Shown here piece after piece: positions 8,049 to 15,372 of a stretch of DNA of 32,282 nucleotides. The notes under the pieces are model-generated. The model made no database searches. It had not been told where the DNA came from and saw only the letters and a program-made list of their open reading frames with translations. The position numbers and the translations under genes are program-made. Each line of letters opens with the position of its first letter. Position 1 is the stretch's first letter. This DNA comes from an uncultured bacterium (GTDB taxonomy: Bacteria > Cyanobacteriota > Vampirovibrionia > Gastranaerophilales > Gastranaerophilaceae). Location of the stretch: NCBI GenBank assembly GCA_902765215.1, contig CACWZA010000020.1, positions 1-32,282 of the forward strand. The letters are read 5' to 3'.

Positions 8049-8645
8049 ATGATATATCCAAAACCAATCGCAACATTAATCGAGTATTTTCAGAAGTTCC
8101 CTTCTGTAGGGCCTAAGTCTGCCCAAAGAATGGCGTTTCAGCTTTTGAAGATGCCGATAGAAGAAGTCAGACGATTTGCTGATGTTATTGTTGATGCAAA
8201 AACACAGACTTGCTCCTGTGAGATTTGTTTTAATCTCTCAAATACAAGTCCCTGTGAGATATGCCAGTCAACAAAACGGGACAAATCTACTATTTGTATT
8301 GTGGCTGAAACAAAAGACCTTATAGCGATTGAAAAAACAAACGAGTATAACGGACAATACCATGTTTTACAGGGGTTGATTTCGCCTATGGAAGGTATCG
8401 GGGCTGACGATATCAGAATAAAAGAATTACTTAAAAGACTGGCTGATGATACGGTAAAAGAGGTTATACTTGCTCTTTCTCCGTCGGTTGAGGGTGAGGC
8501 AACGAGTTTATATCTGACCAAACTGATTAAGCCGTTTGGGATAAAGATTTCAAGAATTGCTTTCGGACTTCCTGTCGGTGCTGATATTGAGTATGCTGAC
8601 GAAGTTACTATTGCCAAGGCTATCGAGGGCAGACGGGAATTGTAA
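8049..8645 (+). CDS. recR: Recombination mediator protein RecR
   Basis: RecR works with RecO and RecF to load RecA on gapped single-stranded DNA. The 198 residues match the family length exactly. The helix-hairpin-helix region (FPSVGPKSAQRMAF) is N-terminal, followed by a four-cysteine zinc module (CSCEIC...CEIC, about residues 55-75). The Toprim domain (CIVAETKDLIAIE to VILALSPSVEGEATSLYL) follows, with the usual end DIEYADEVTIAKAIEGRREL. The ribosome binding site is weak (TAGGA), so translation may be coupled to ybaB upstream. No terminator is visible before the next promoter. Confidence 0.97.
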   Translation: MIYPKPIATLIEYFQKFPSVGPKSAQRMAFQLLKMPIEEVRRFADVIVDAKTQTCSCEICFNLSNTSPCEICQSTKRDKSTICIVAETKDLIAIEKTNEYNGQYHVLQGLISPMEGIGADDIRIKELLKRLADDTVKEVILALSPSVEGEATSLYLTKLIKPFGIKISRIAFGLPVGADIEYADEVTIAKAIEGRREL

Positions 8646-8661
8646 AATACCCTGACAGGTA

Positions 8662-8691
8662 TTGTCAAAACCTGCGTTTAAGTATTAAAAT
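8662..8691 (+). promoter_or_regulatory. Promoter positioned for a leaderless oppF-like mRNA
   Basis: TTGTCA (8662-8667), an 18-base spacer and TAAAAT (8686-8691) are followed by only 7 bases before the ATG at 8699. Transcription would therefore begin at or next to the start codon. No Shine-Dalgarno is present. Confidence 0.55.
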
Positions 8692-8698
8692 ATGTATT

Positions 8699-9634
8699 AT
8701 GGCTGATTTATTAGAAATAAAAAATCTGAATATTGAATATAAGACTGCAAAGATAAACGGCAGTAAGGTGGTAAAGGCCGTTAACGGAGTTTCGTTTTCT
8801 GTTAAAGAGGGTGAAACCTACGCAATTGCAGGTGAATCAGGTTGCGGTAAATCTACCGTTGCAAAGGCGATAATGCACCTTATCCCCGTAAAATCAGGCG
8901 AGATTCTCTATATGGGTGATGATGTTGAAGCTTATGACAGAAACTCTCTGAAGGAATACAGAAAAAATGTACAGATGGTTTTTCAAAACCCTTATTCAAG
9001 CCTTAACCCCAAAATGAAGATACGCGATATTTTATCCGAGCCGCTTGATATAAATACAAAATTATCAAAAGAGGAAAAAGAAGAGAGGATAACTTCTATT
9101 ATCTCAAAAGTAGGACTGGATAAATCTCATTTGGATATTTACCCTCATGAGTTTTCGGGCGGGCAAAGGCAGCGCATCGCAATTGCAAGAGCTTTGGTGC
9201 TTCAGCCGAAGCTTATTATTGCTGATGAGCCTGTAAGTGCACTTGATGCAAGTATTCAGGCACAAATTCTCAATATGCTCAATGAGTTAAAATCAGAATT
9301 TAATCTTACTATGATATTTATTTCGCACGATTTAAGCGTTATTAAGTTCTTAGCGGACAGAGTTGGGATAATGTACCTCGGAGAGCTTATGGAGGAAGGG
9401 ACAACCTCTGAAATATTTGAAAATCCGACTCATCCGTATACAAAGGCGCTTTTGAATGCCGTTCCGAAATTCGGGAAGAGTACGGAAGAACTTTTATCGG
9501 GTGATATCCCTGTTGAGCTTCCTCAGGGTTGCAAATTCTCATCAAGATGCAAGTACACGACCGATGCGTGCGATCTTGCGTGTCCTGAATTTGCGGAAAT
9601 TACTCCAACCCACAGAGTAAGATGTACTCTTTAG
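8699..9634 (+). CDS. OppF/DppF-type peptide ABC transporter ATPase (orphan)
   Basis: This 311-residue cytoplasmic ATPase would energise an oligopeptide or dipeptide importer. Walker A GESGCGKS (45-52), signature SGGQRQR (from 153) and Walker B ADEP (175-178) are intact. The C-terminal part has the cysteine-rich oligopeptide-transporter extension (CKFSSRC..TTDAC..ACPEF...HRVRC) that marks the OppD/OppF subfamily. Its permeases, binding protein and the usual partner OppD are not in the window, so it must either pair with distant genes or serve another transporter. It ends 9 bases from the converging DXS-like gene, with no terminator between them. Confidence 0.88.
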   Translation: MADLLEIKNLNIEYKTAKINGSKVVKAVNGVSFSVKEGETYAIAGESGCGKSTVAKAIMHLIPVKSGEILYMGDDVEAYDRNSLKEYRKNVQMVFQNPYSSLNPKMKIRDILSEPLDINTKLSKEEKEERITSIISKVGLDKSHLDIYPHEFSGGQRQRIAIARALVLQPKLIIADEPVSALDASIQAQILNMLNELKSEFNLTMIFISHDLSVIKFLADRVGIMYLGELMEEGTTSEIFENPTHPYTKALLNAVPKFGKSTEELLSGDIPVELPQGCKFSSRCKYTTDACDLACPEFAEITPTHRVRCTL

Positions 9635-9643
9635 CGGTTAATC

Positions 9644-12031
9644 TTACGGATTGCCTTGAGTTTCTAAATCTTCAAAAGGGTTTGCTTTTGTTGCGGGTTC
9701 TGCAGGTGCCTGCTCATGTTTAATGGTTGATTTTGGCGCTTGCTGTGTTTTTTCCTTTTTGAAGAAGTTCATTATTGATTTCTTTTCTGTCTTTTTTGTG
9801 TCTGTTTTAGTCGTTTTTGCTGCAGTTTTTTTATCTTCAGCTTTTGTGTTTGCCTGTTTGCTTGCGGTTTGTTTTGGTTCCGCCTTTTTCTCTGTTTTAA
9901 CTTCTGTTTTTGGTTCTGATTTTACTTCAGCCTTTGGCTCCTGTTTAACTTCAGTCTTAGTTTCAGGCTTTGCCTCCTGTACAGGTTTTACTTCCTGTTT
10001 AACTTCTTCTTTTTTTACCTCAGGTTTCGCTTCCTGTTTTACCTCTTTGGTTTCTGTTGTTGGCTGAGGTTCAGTTTTTTGTTCTTTTTTTGATTCAGTC
10101 TGAGGCGCAGGTTTCGTTTCGGTTTTTTTTACTTCAGTGGGTTCTGTATTGTTTACCTCATTATTTGCCCCTTCGTTTACCCCTTCAGGTTTGTCTGTCA
10201 ATTCCTTCATTTCTACAATATCATTTACGATAAGTTCTTTTGTAAGGTGGTATTTTTGATACAAAGTTTCAGTCGGAACTCTGTCCGTAAACTCTTTTTG
10301 AGCACCATAGTTGAGAACCTTCATATTTGAATTAGAGTAGAATCGTGAGATTTTTTCCCCGAAACCGCCGTCTAAAACCCCGTCTTCGAGTGTGATAACA
10401 AGAGTATGTTTTTGTTTTAGGTTTTCCAATAGTTCGTAATCAAGCCCTGTAAGGTATACAGGGTTAATCAGTGTTGCATTTATGTTTAGCTTTTCTTTAA
10501 GTTCTTCTTTTACTTCTTTTCCAAGTTCATAGAAGTTTCCTACGGCAATAATTGCAATTTCTTCACCTTCATCTGTTTGTTTAAATTTATTTAAGATTGA
10601 ATAGTTTGTTGTATCAGGTTTTCCTGTTGAAACGACCTCGCCTTTTGGCATACGGATAGCAACAGGGTGTTCGTTTTGGTATGTTGCCCAGTTCAGCATA
10701 GCAAGATATTCTTCTTTGTTAGTCGGGGCAAGGTAAACAATATTAGGAATATTGCTTATTAGCGGAATATCAAATATACCGTTGTGGGTAACATCTCCGT
10801 TACTTATGCCGTAATTTGTAACAATTATAACCGCAGGTGCATTATTGATTGCCATATCCTGTGAGAGCTGGTCATATGCTCTTTGTAAAAAAGAGCTGCA
10901 TACCATAAGAATAGGTTTTCCGCCGTTTTTAGCAACCCCTGATGAATATCCGACTGCGTGTTGTTCTGCGATACCAACATCTGTGTATTGAGAACCTAAT
11001 GCCTGTCTTTTATCAGGGTATAACCCGCAGGCACCAGGAGTTGCAGGTGTTATTGCAAGTATGCGTTTGTCTGATTTTGCCGCATTCAGGATATAATCGG
11101 TTGTGATTGATGTATATGTTTCAGGTACAACTGCATTAGGGTCATCTTTTTTATTCATATATCCCGGAAGTATCCAGTGATATTTTTCTTTGTTTTGCAT
11201 TGCAGGAAGATATCCCTTCCCTTTTATTGTATGAATGTGGATAACAGTCGGTCTGTTAGTGTCTTTAACCTTTTGGAAGGTATTAATCAGCGTTTGTATA
11301 TCGTGTCCGTCTGAAATGTAGTAATAATCGTAACCCAGCGCTTTGAACATGTTGTTTTCTGCAGTTCCGTTAGAATCTCTTAAGAGCTGCAGGTTTTTGT
11401 ATAACCCGCCGTGGTTTTCTGCGATACACATTTCGTTGTCGTTAACGATAATAATAAAGTTAGAATTAAGTTCTACTGCGTTATTAAGTCCTTCAAGTGC
11501 TTCTCCGCCGGAGAGTGATCCGTCACCGATTAGGGCAATAACATTATATTTTTCGCCTTTTAAATCTCTTGCTTTAGCCATCCCTTCTGCCAAACTGATT
11601 GAGGTTGAAGTGTGCCCCATAATAAAGAAATCGTGTGGACTTTCGTTGAAGTTAGAGAAACCTGTAATATTTTGGTTTTCTAACGGTGCCGTGAAAGCGG
11701 CTTTTCTTCCCGTCAGCATCTTGTGTGGATAACATTGGTGTGAGGTATCAAAAATAAATTTATCAGTCGGAGAATTGAAAACATAGTGCATTGCAATAGT
11801 TACTTCAACAATTCCGAGATCTGGCCCTACATGTCCGCCTAAAAGGTTTGTTTTGTTTAAAATCCCCGTGCGGATGTCTGCAGCAAGTCCGTTTAATTGC
11901 TTGATTGACAGTTCTTTTATGTCTTTTGGCTCGTTTACCTTATCCAAAACATTATAATGAATGTCTGCAAATGATGCAGTGGTTTGTCCAAATATAAGTG
12001 CTAACACTAAAGCTAATAATCTCTTTTTCAT
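9644..12031 (-). CDS. Exported DXS-like thiamine-diphosphate enzyme with K/E/P/T-rich tail
   Basis: This 795-residue relative of 1-deoxy-D-xylulose-5-phosphate synthase has three parts. Residues 1 to about 23 are a Sec signal peptide (MKKR, then LLALVLALIFG, cleavage after SFA). The DXS-like core runs to about 609: GGHVGPDLG, FDTSHQCYPHKMLTGR, GDGSLSGG...NDNEM (cofactor motif), DGHD, KGKGY...HW, DVGIAEQHAV with the catalytic Glu, FLQRAYDQ, and THNGIFD. The last 186 residues are a Lys/Glu/Pro/Thr repeat-like tail. Aligned by eye with E. coli DXS, Y392, R420 and R478 correspond to Cys, Asn and Lys, so the phosphate-binding site differs. The ATG at 12031 is preferred over 12040 because AGAGGA lies 9 bases before it. 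Substrate and location need testing. Confidence 0.82.
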   Translation of the reverse strand: MKKRLLALVLALIFGQTTASFADIHYNVLDKVNEPKDIKELSIKQLNGLAADIRTGILNKTNLLGGHVGPDLGIVEVTIAMHYVFNSPTDKFIFDTSHQCYPHKMLTGRKAAFTAPLENQNITGFSNFNESPHDFFIMGHTSTSISLAEGMAKARDLKGEKYNVIALIGDGSLSGGEALEGLNNAVELNSNFIIIVNDNEMCIAENHGGLYKNLQLLRDSNGTAENNMFKALGYDYYYISDGHDIQTLINTFQKVKDTNRPTVIHIHTIKGKGYLPAMQNKEKYHWILPGYMNKKDDPNAVVPETYTSITTDYILNAAKSDKRILAITPATPGACGLYPDKRQALGSQYTDVGIAEQHAVGYSSGVAKNGGKPILMVCSSFLQRAYDQLSQDMAINNAPAVIIVTNYGISNGDVTHNGIFDIPLISNIPNIVYLAPTNKEEYLAMLNWATYQNEHPVAIRMPKGEVVSTGKPDTTNYSILNKFKQTDEGEEIAIIAVGNFYELGKEVKEELKEKLNINATLINPVYLTGLDYELLENLKQKHTLVITLEDGVLDGGFGEKISRFYSNSNMKVLNYGAQKEFTDRVPTETLYQKYHLTKELIVNDIVEMKELTDKPEGVNEGANNEVNNTEPTEVKKTETKPAPQTESKKEQKTEPQPTTETKEVKQEAKPEVKKEEVKQEVKPVQEAKPETKTEVKQEPKAEVKSEPKTEVKTEKKAEPKQTASKQANTKAEDKKTAAKTTKTDTKKTEKKSIMNFFKKEKTQQAPKSTIKHEQAPAEPATKANPFEDLETQGNP

Positions 12032-12062
12032 AATACACATTCCTCTTGTTACCCCTATATAT

Positions 12063-12092
12063 TTTATACCATAATCCTTTGCCCTATTGCAA
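12063..12092 (-). promoter_or_regulatory. Promoter of the DXS-like gene
   Basis: On the minus strand TTGCAA (12087-12092) and TATAAA (12063-12068) are 18 bases apart, about 31 bases before the start codon at 12031. Confidence 0.6.
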
Positions 12093-12118
12093 CAAAACCC
12101 CTCTAAATGTTGTTACTA

Positions 12119-12147
12119 TTGAAATATAATTTTATAAAATTTAATAC
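12119..12147 (+). promoter_or_regulatory. Promoter of the lptB operon
   Basis: TTGAAA (12119-12124) and TAATAC (12142-12147) are spaced by 17 bases and diverge from the DXS-like promoter. The leader is about 50 bases and has AGAGG before the lptB start. Confidence 0.5.
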
Positions 12148-12203
12148 TATACATTTACCTCTGTTCAATTTATAATTATATAGGTTAGTTAAGAGGTAGC
12201 TTT

Positions 12204-12929
12204 ATGCAAATTGAATCAAAAAATCTGGTAAAAATATATGACGACAGAAGTGTTGTTAACGATATTTCGTTCTATGTAGATAAGGGTGAAGTTGTTTGTT
12301 TGCTTGGTCCTAACGGTGCAGGTAAGACAACTACATTTTATATGGTAGTCGGTCTTGTGAAACCTAACAGCGGGAATGTTTATATAGACGGACGAGATAT
12401 TACAACATGGCCAATGAATGAACGTTCAAGAGCGGGCATAGGTTATCTGCCGCAGGAAAATTCAATCTTCAGAAGCTTGAATGTTGAAGATAATATAAAA
12501 CTTGTGCTTGAAATGAATGAAAAGCTGACAGTTAACGAAAAATCAAAACTTCTTGAAGAATTACTGACAGAGTTTGGGGTTCTGAAACTGAGAAAATCAC
12601 CTGCCGTAAAATTATCAGGCGGCGAAAGAAGAAGGGTTGAGATTGCAAGAGCGTTAGCGGCTTGTCCTGATTTTATGCTTCTTGACGAACCGTTCGCGGG
12701 TATCGACCCTATCGCTATTGGCGAAATTAAAGAGAATATCAAAAAGATTTCTGATGAAAAGGGGTTAGGGGTACTTATTACCGACCACAACCCGAAGGCA
12801 ACTTTGTCAATTACTGACAGAGCTTATGTTATCTTTGACGGTAAAATTAAAATTCAGGGCAGAAGCGAAGATGTCGCAAATGATCCTGTCGCAAAAGAGT
12901 TCTATTTAGGAAAGGATTTTCAATTATAA
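12204..12929 (+). CDS. lptB: LPS export ABC transporter ATPase LptB
   Basis: The cytoplasmic ATPase of the Lpt machine powers extraction of lipopolysaccharide from the inner membrane. The 241 residues have Walker A GPNGAGKT (35-42), the Q-loop context GIGYLPQENSIFRSL, signature LSGGERRR (137-144) and Walker B LLDEPFAGIDP (D161/E162). The phrase DEPFAGIDPIAIGEI and the length are characteristic of LptB rather than other small ABC ATPases. It overlaps the next gene by one base (TAATG), so the two are translationally coupled. It is strong evidence for an outer membrane in this organism. Confidence 0.93.
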   Translation: MQIESKNLVKIYDDRSVVNDISFYVDKGEVVCLLGPNGAGKTTTFYMVVGLVKPNSGNVYIDGRDITTWPMNERSRAGIGYLPQENSIFRSLNVEDNIKLVLEMNEKLTVNEKSKLLEELLTEFGVLKLRKSPAVKLSGGERRRVEIARALAACPDFMLLDEPFAGIDPIAIGEIKENIKKISDEKGLGVLITDHNPKATLSITDRAYVIFDGKIKIQGRSEDVANDPVAKEFYLGKDFQL

Positions 12930-14035
12930 TGAAAATCACGGTATATGATAAATACATATTTAAGCAAGTCTTTTTTACAACATTTGTAGCAATTCTGTTG
13001 TTTACCGTTGTATGGATAGCTCCTGAGATGTTATTAGATGCAATCAGCAGTGTTTTAGAGGGTGAGTATTCACCAAAGACCGGTGTGATGATTCTTACTT
13101 GTCAGCTTCCGTTGATTTTAAGTAAGGCTTTTCCTGTCGGGTTGTTGCTCGGTTCTCTGTTTACTTTTGATAAACTGAGTAAAGACTCTGAGCTTACAAT
13201 CTTCAGGGCAGTCGGCATGCCGTTTTGGCGTATAGTCAGACCTGTGCTTGTGTTGAGTGTTATTGTTTCAATTATGTGTTTTGTCACGATTGATAAATTG
13301 GTGCCGTATTCATCAGGTATACTTTCCCATATAAAAAATAAACATCCTGTATCACAGTATATATACACACAAAAAGATGATTCGGGTAACCCAACCCTCG
13401 CGGTTGTAGTTTCAAAGTATAACCGAAAATCAATGCGTAATGTTATTGTACTTGATTTTGCGGATATGAAATATACAGATATGCACGGGATATCAGATAT
13501 CTATGTTGCGAAGAAGGGTAAGTTCTTCCAAAATAGGTGGGAGCTGTACGATATTACACTGTATAAAATATCTCCGGAAGGTATTTTTAATGATATAAGT
13601 AAGCTTGATAAAATGAACATTTTAGAAGGCCATCTGGCGAGCGATGTTTATACAATAATGGATTATTCTACGAAAAAAGAACGTGAAATTTCAAACAAAA
13701 ACCTGTGGAAATACATACATCTTTTGAAAACAGTTAAGAATGACGACGAAACATACAACCTTATGCTGAATAAGTATTTCCAGAGATTTTTGCATCCGTT
13801 TATATGTATGCTGCTTGCCGTAATGGGCTGTCTGTTAGGCTTCAGTAAACCGAGAGAACAACGAATGCTTGGTTTTGTTATTGCAATTGGGGCAATCTTC
13901 GTGTATTATATAACTCTGCCATTCTTTGATTTGCTGGCGGAAAAATCGGTCTTACCGCCGTTAATTACGGCATTAGTTCCACCGTTAGCATTTCTTGGTT
14001 GTATAGTAGCATTTTATAAGTCAAAGGATTTGTAA
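12929..14035 (+). CDS. LptF/LptG-family LPS export permease
   Basis: This 368-residue inner-membrane protein of the YjgP/YjgQ family forms the channel through which LptB pulls lipopolysaccharide. Three hydrophobic segments are N-terminal (about 13-33, 50-75 and 105-120), with the typical FKQVFFTTFVAILLFTVVW and FPVGLLLGSLFTFDKLS. A soluble beta-rich domain follows, then three C-terminal membrane segments (from HPFICMLLAVMGCLLG on). Only one member of the F/G pair is encoded here, so it may work as a homodimer or pair with a distant gene. It starts inside the lptB stop codon and ends in a TAATG overlap with the next gene. Confidence 0.88.
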   Translation: MKITVYDKYIFKQVFFTTFVAILLFTVVWIAPEMLLDAISSVLEGEYSPKTGVMILTCQLPLILSKAFPVGLLLGSLFTFDKLSKDSELTIFRAVGMPFWRIVRPVLVLSVIVSIMCFVTIDKLVPYSSGILSHIKNKHPVSQYIYTQKDDSGNPTLAVVVSKYNRKSMRNVIVLDFADMKYTDMHGISDIYVAKKGKFFQNRWELYDITLYKISPEGIFNDISKLDKMNILEGHLASDVYTIMDYSTKKEREISNKNLWKYIHLLKTVKNDDETYNLMLNKYFQRFLHPFICMLLAVMGCLLGFSKPREQRMLGFVIAIGAIFVYYITLPFFDLLAEKSVLPPLITALVPPLAFLGCIVAFYKSKDL

Positions 14036-14835
14036 TGATTAAAAAGTTTTTGGTTTTATTAGGGGTTATTGTATTCTCTATGTCTGTAGTATCAGCAAGC
14101 ACAGGTATAACTTATGATTTTAAGGATGGAATATACCATATTATTATTCCGCCGTCAGAAAAAATTGAGTTTGTATCAACTGAAAAACTGACGACAAATG
14201 CCGATGTCCACAAAATGACAGGGGCCGTTCTGACTGTTAATGCGGGTTTCTTTGATCCTAAAAATCAAAAAACAATCTCATTTGTCTATAATGACGGATT
14301 GCTTTTAGAAAGTCCGATAGAAAACGAAAACCTTGTTTTTAACGAAACTATAATGGAAAACTGGGATAAGGTCGGGAACCGTACAGAGTTCAGAATTACC
14401 CAGCAGGATGGCAAAATTGTCTATGATATAGTTCCACATAACGAAAGATATAACGGGAAACTTATTGCTTCCGCTCAGGCAGGCCCTATGCTTTTGCCTG
14501 ATTTAAGACTGGAAGAAGAATTTTTCATTGTAAAAAATGAAGAAGGCCGTGTTACAAGAGAATCTGCTTCGGTTTTGCATAAAACAGCAAGAACTCTGAT
14601 TGGGTTAAAAGGGAAAAATGTCCATATTTTTATCGTTACAACAGAGCACCCTATGACAATATTTGAGGCAAGAGAGTTGTGCGAAGCTTACGGACTTGAA
14701 AAAGCAATGGCTTTTGACGGCGGAAGCTCTACTTCTGTCGATTTTAAGAACGAGCTGCATGTTACATCTGTAGGTATAAAAACCGACGATACGGGCAGAA
14801 GATTAAAATCGTTCCTAATCGTAAAAGAAAAATAA
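14035..14835 (+). CDS. Exported phosphodiester-glycosidase-like (NAGPA domain) protein
   Basis: The 266-residue product starts with a signal peptide (MIKKFLVLLGVIVFSMSVVS, cleavage near VSA). It resembles the NAGPA/DUF2233 phosphodiester glycosidase fold: NAGFFDP, then ARTLIGLKG, HIFIVTTEH and the hallmark AMAFDGGSSTS near the C-terminus. These domains remove sugar groups linked by phosphodiesters and are often near polysaccharide genes. Coupled translation with the Lpt permease suggests a role in the periplasm or envelope, possibly on surface glycans, but this is inference. The stop codon directly abuts that of the next, converging gene. Confidence 0.82.
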   Translation: MIKKFLVLLGVIVFSMSVVSASTGITYDFKDGIYHIIIPPSEKIEFVSTEKLTTNADVHKMTGAVLTVNAGFFDPKNQKTISFVYNDGLLLESPIENENLVFNETIMENWDKVGNRTEFRITQQDGKIVYDIVPHNERYNGKLIASAQAGPMLLPDLRLEEEFFIVKNEEGRVTRESASVLHKTARTLIGLKGKNVHIFIVTTEHPMTIFEARELCEAYGLEKAMAFDGGSSTSVDFKNELHVTSVGIKTDDTGRRLKSFLIVKEK

Positions 14836-15267
14836 TTATTCCTGCTCTAATAAGTCGAGAAGCTGTGCGTAAGCATCGTTTAATTTTTCTGCAAATTCAG
14901 GGTCTTTGATTTTTTCAAGAATTTCTTTTTTGTTTCCCGAATCAACGATAAGAGTTGCTTTGTAGTCACCTCTTGGAACATATGCAGCTGCTTCTATAAA
15001 TCTCTGTTTCGGGTCAGGGACAACATCTTTTGGCATCTTGTAGATAGATAACCCGTACTTGCCAACAGCGGTAGTGCCTTTGTCTAAATTCGGCATAAAT
15101 TCTCTTACAGGTCTGAAATCGCCGTATTCGGGAACTTCTCGTTCTGCTCGTACAAGAATATCTTTTATGATTTTGCTGACCTGTTCATCAAAGGTCATAT
15201 CTTCATTAGCCACGCTTCTTACCTCGTATATATTTCCAGTATTTATGTTTTGAATTTTGTTGTCCAT
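14836..15267 (-). CDS. Unknown 143-residue soluble protein
   Basis: I do not recognise the family. The protein is acidic and soluble, with no signal peptide or membrane segment. The N-terminal half has a predicted helix (EQVSKIIKDILVRAERE), the middle includes GKYGLSIYKMPKDVVPDP, and the C-terminus is helical and charged (KIKDPEFAEKLNDAYAQLLDLLEQE). A GGAG site lies about 7 bases before the ATG. It follows the giant RelA/SpoT-domain gene on the same strand after a gap of 105 bases. That gap contains a possible extended -10 (TGGTAAAAT, complement of 15292-15300). A partner or immunity role is possible but is only suggested by position. Confidence 0.7.
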   Translation of the reverse strand: MDNKIQNINTGNIYEVRSVANEDMTFDEQVSKIIKDILVRAEREVPEYGDFRPVREFMPNLDKGTTAVGKYGLSIYKMPKDVVPDPKQRFIEAAAYVPRGDYKATLIVDSGNKKEILEKIKDPEFAEKLNDAYAQLLDLLEQE

Positions 15268-15372
15268 GTTCGCTCCGGATTTTATAAATTAATTTTACCA
15301 CTTATTTTGCAGATTTAAATACTGCGTCTTATTATGTTTTAAAGCAATGAAAGAAATATTTTTGCTATCTTT

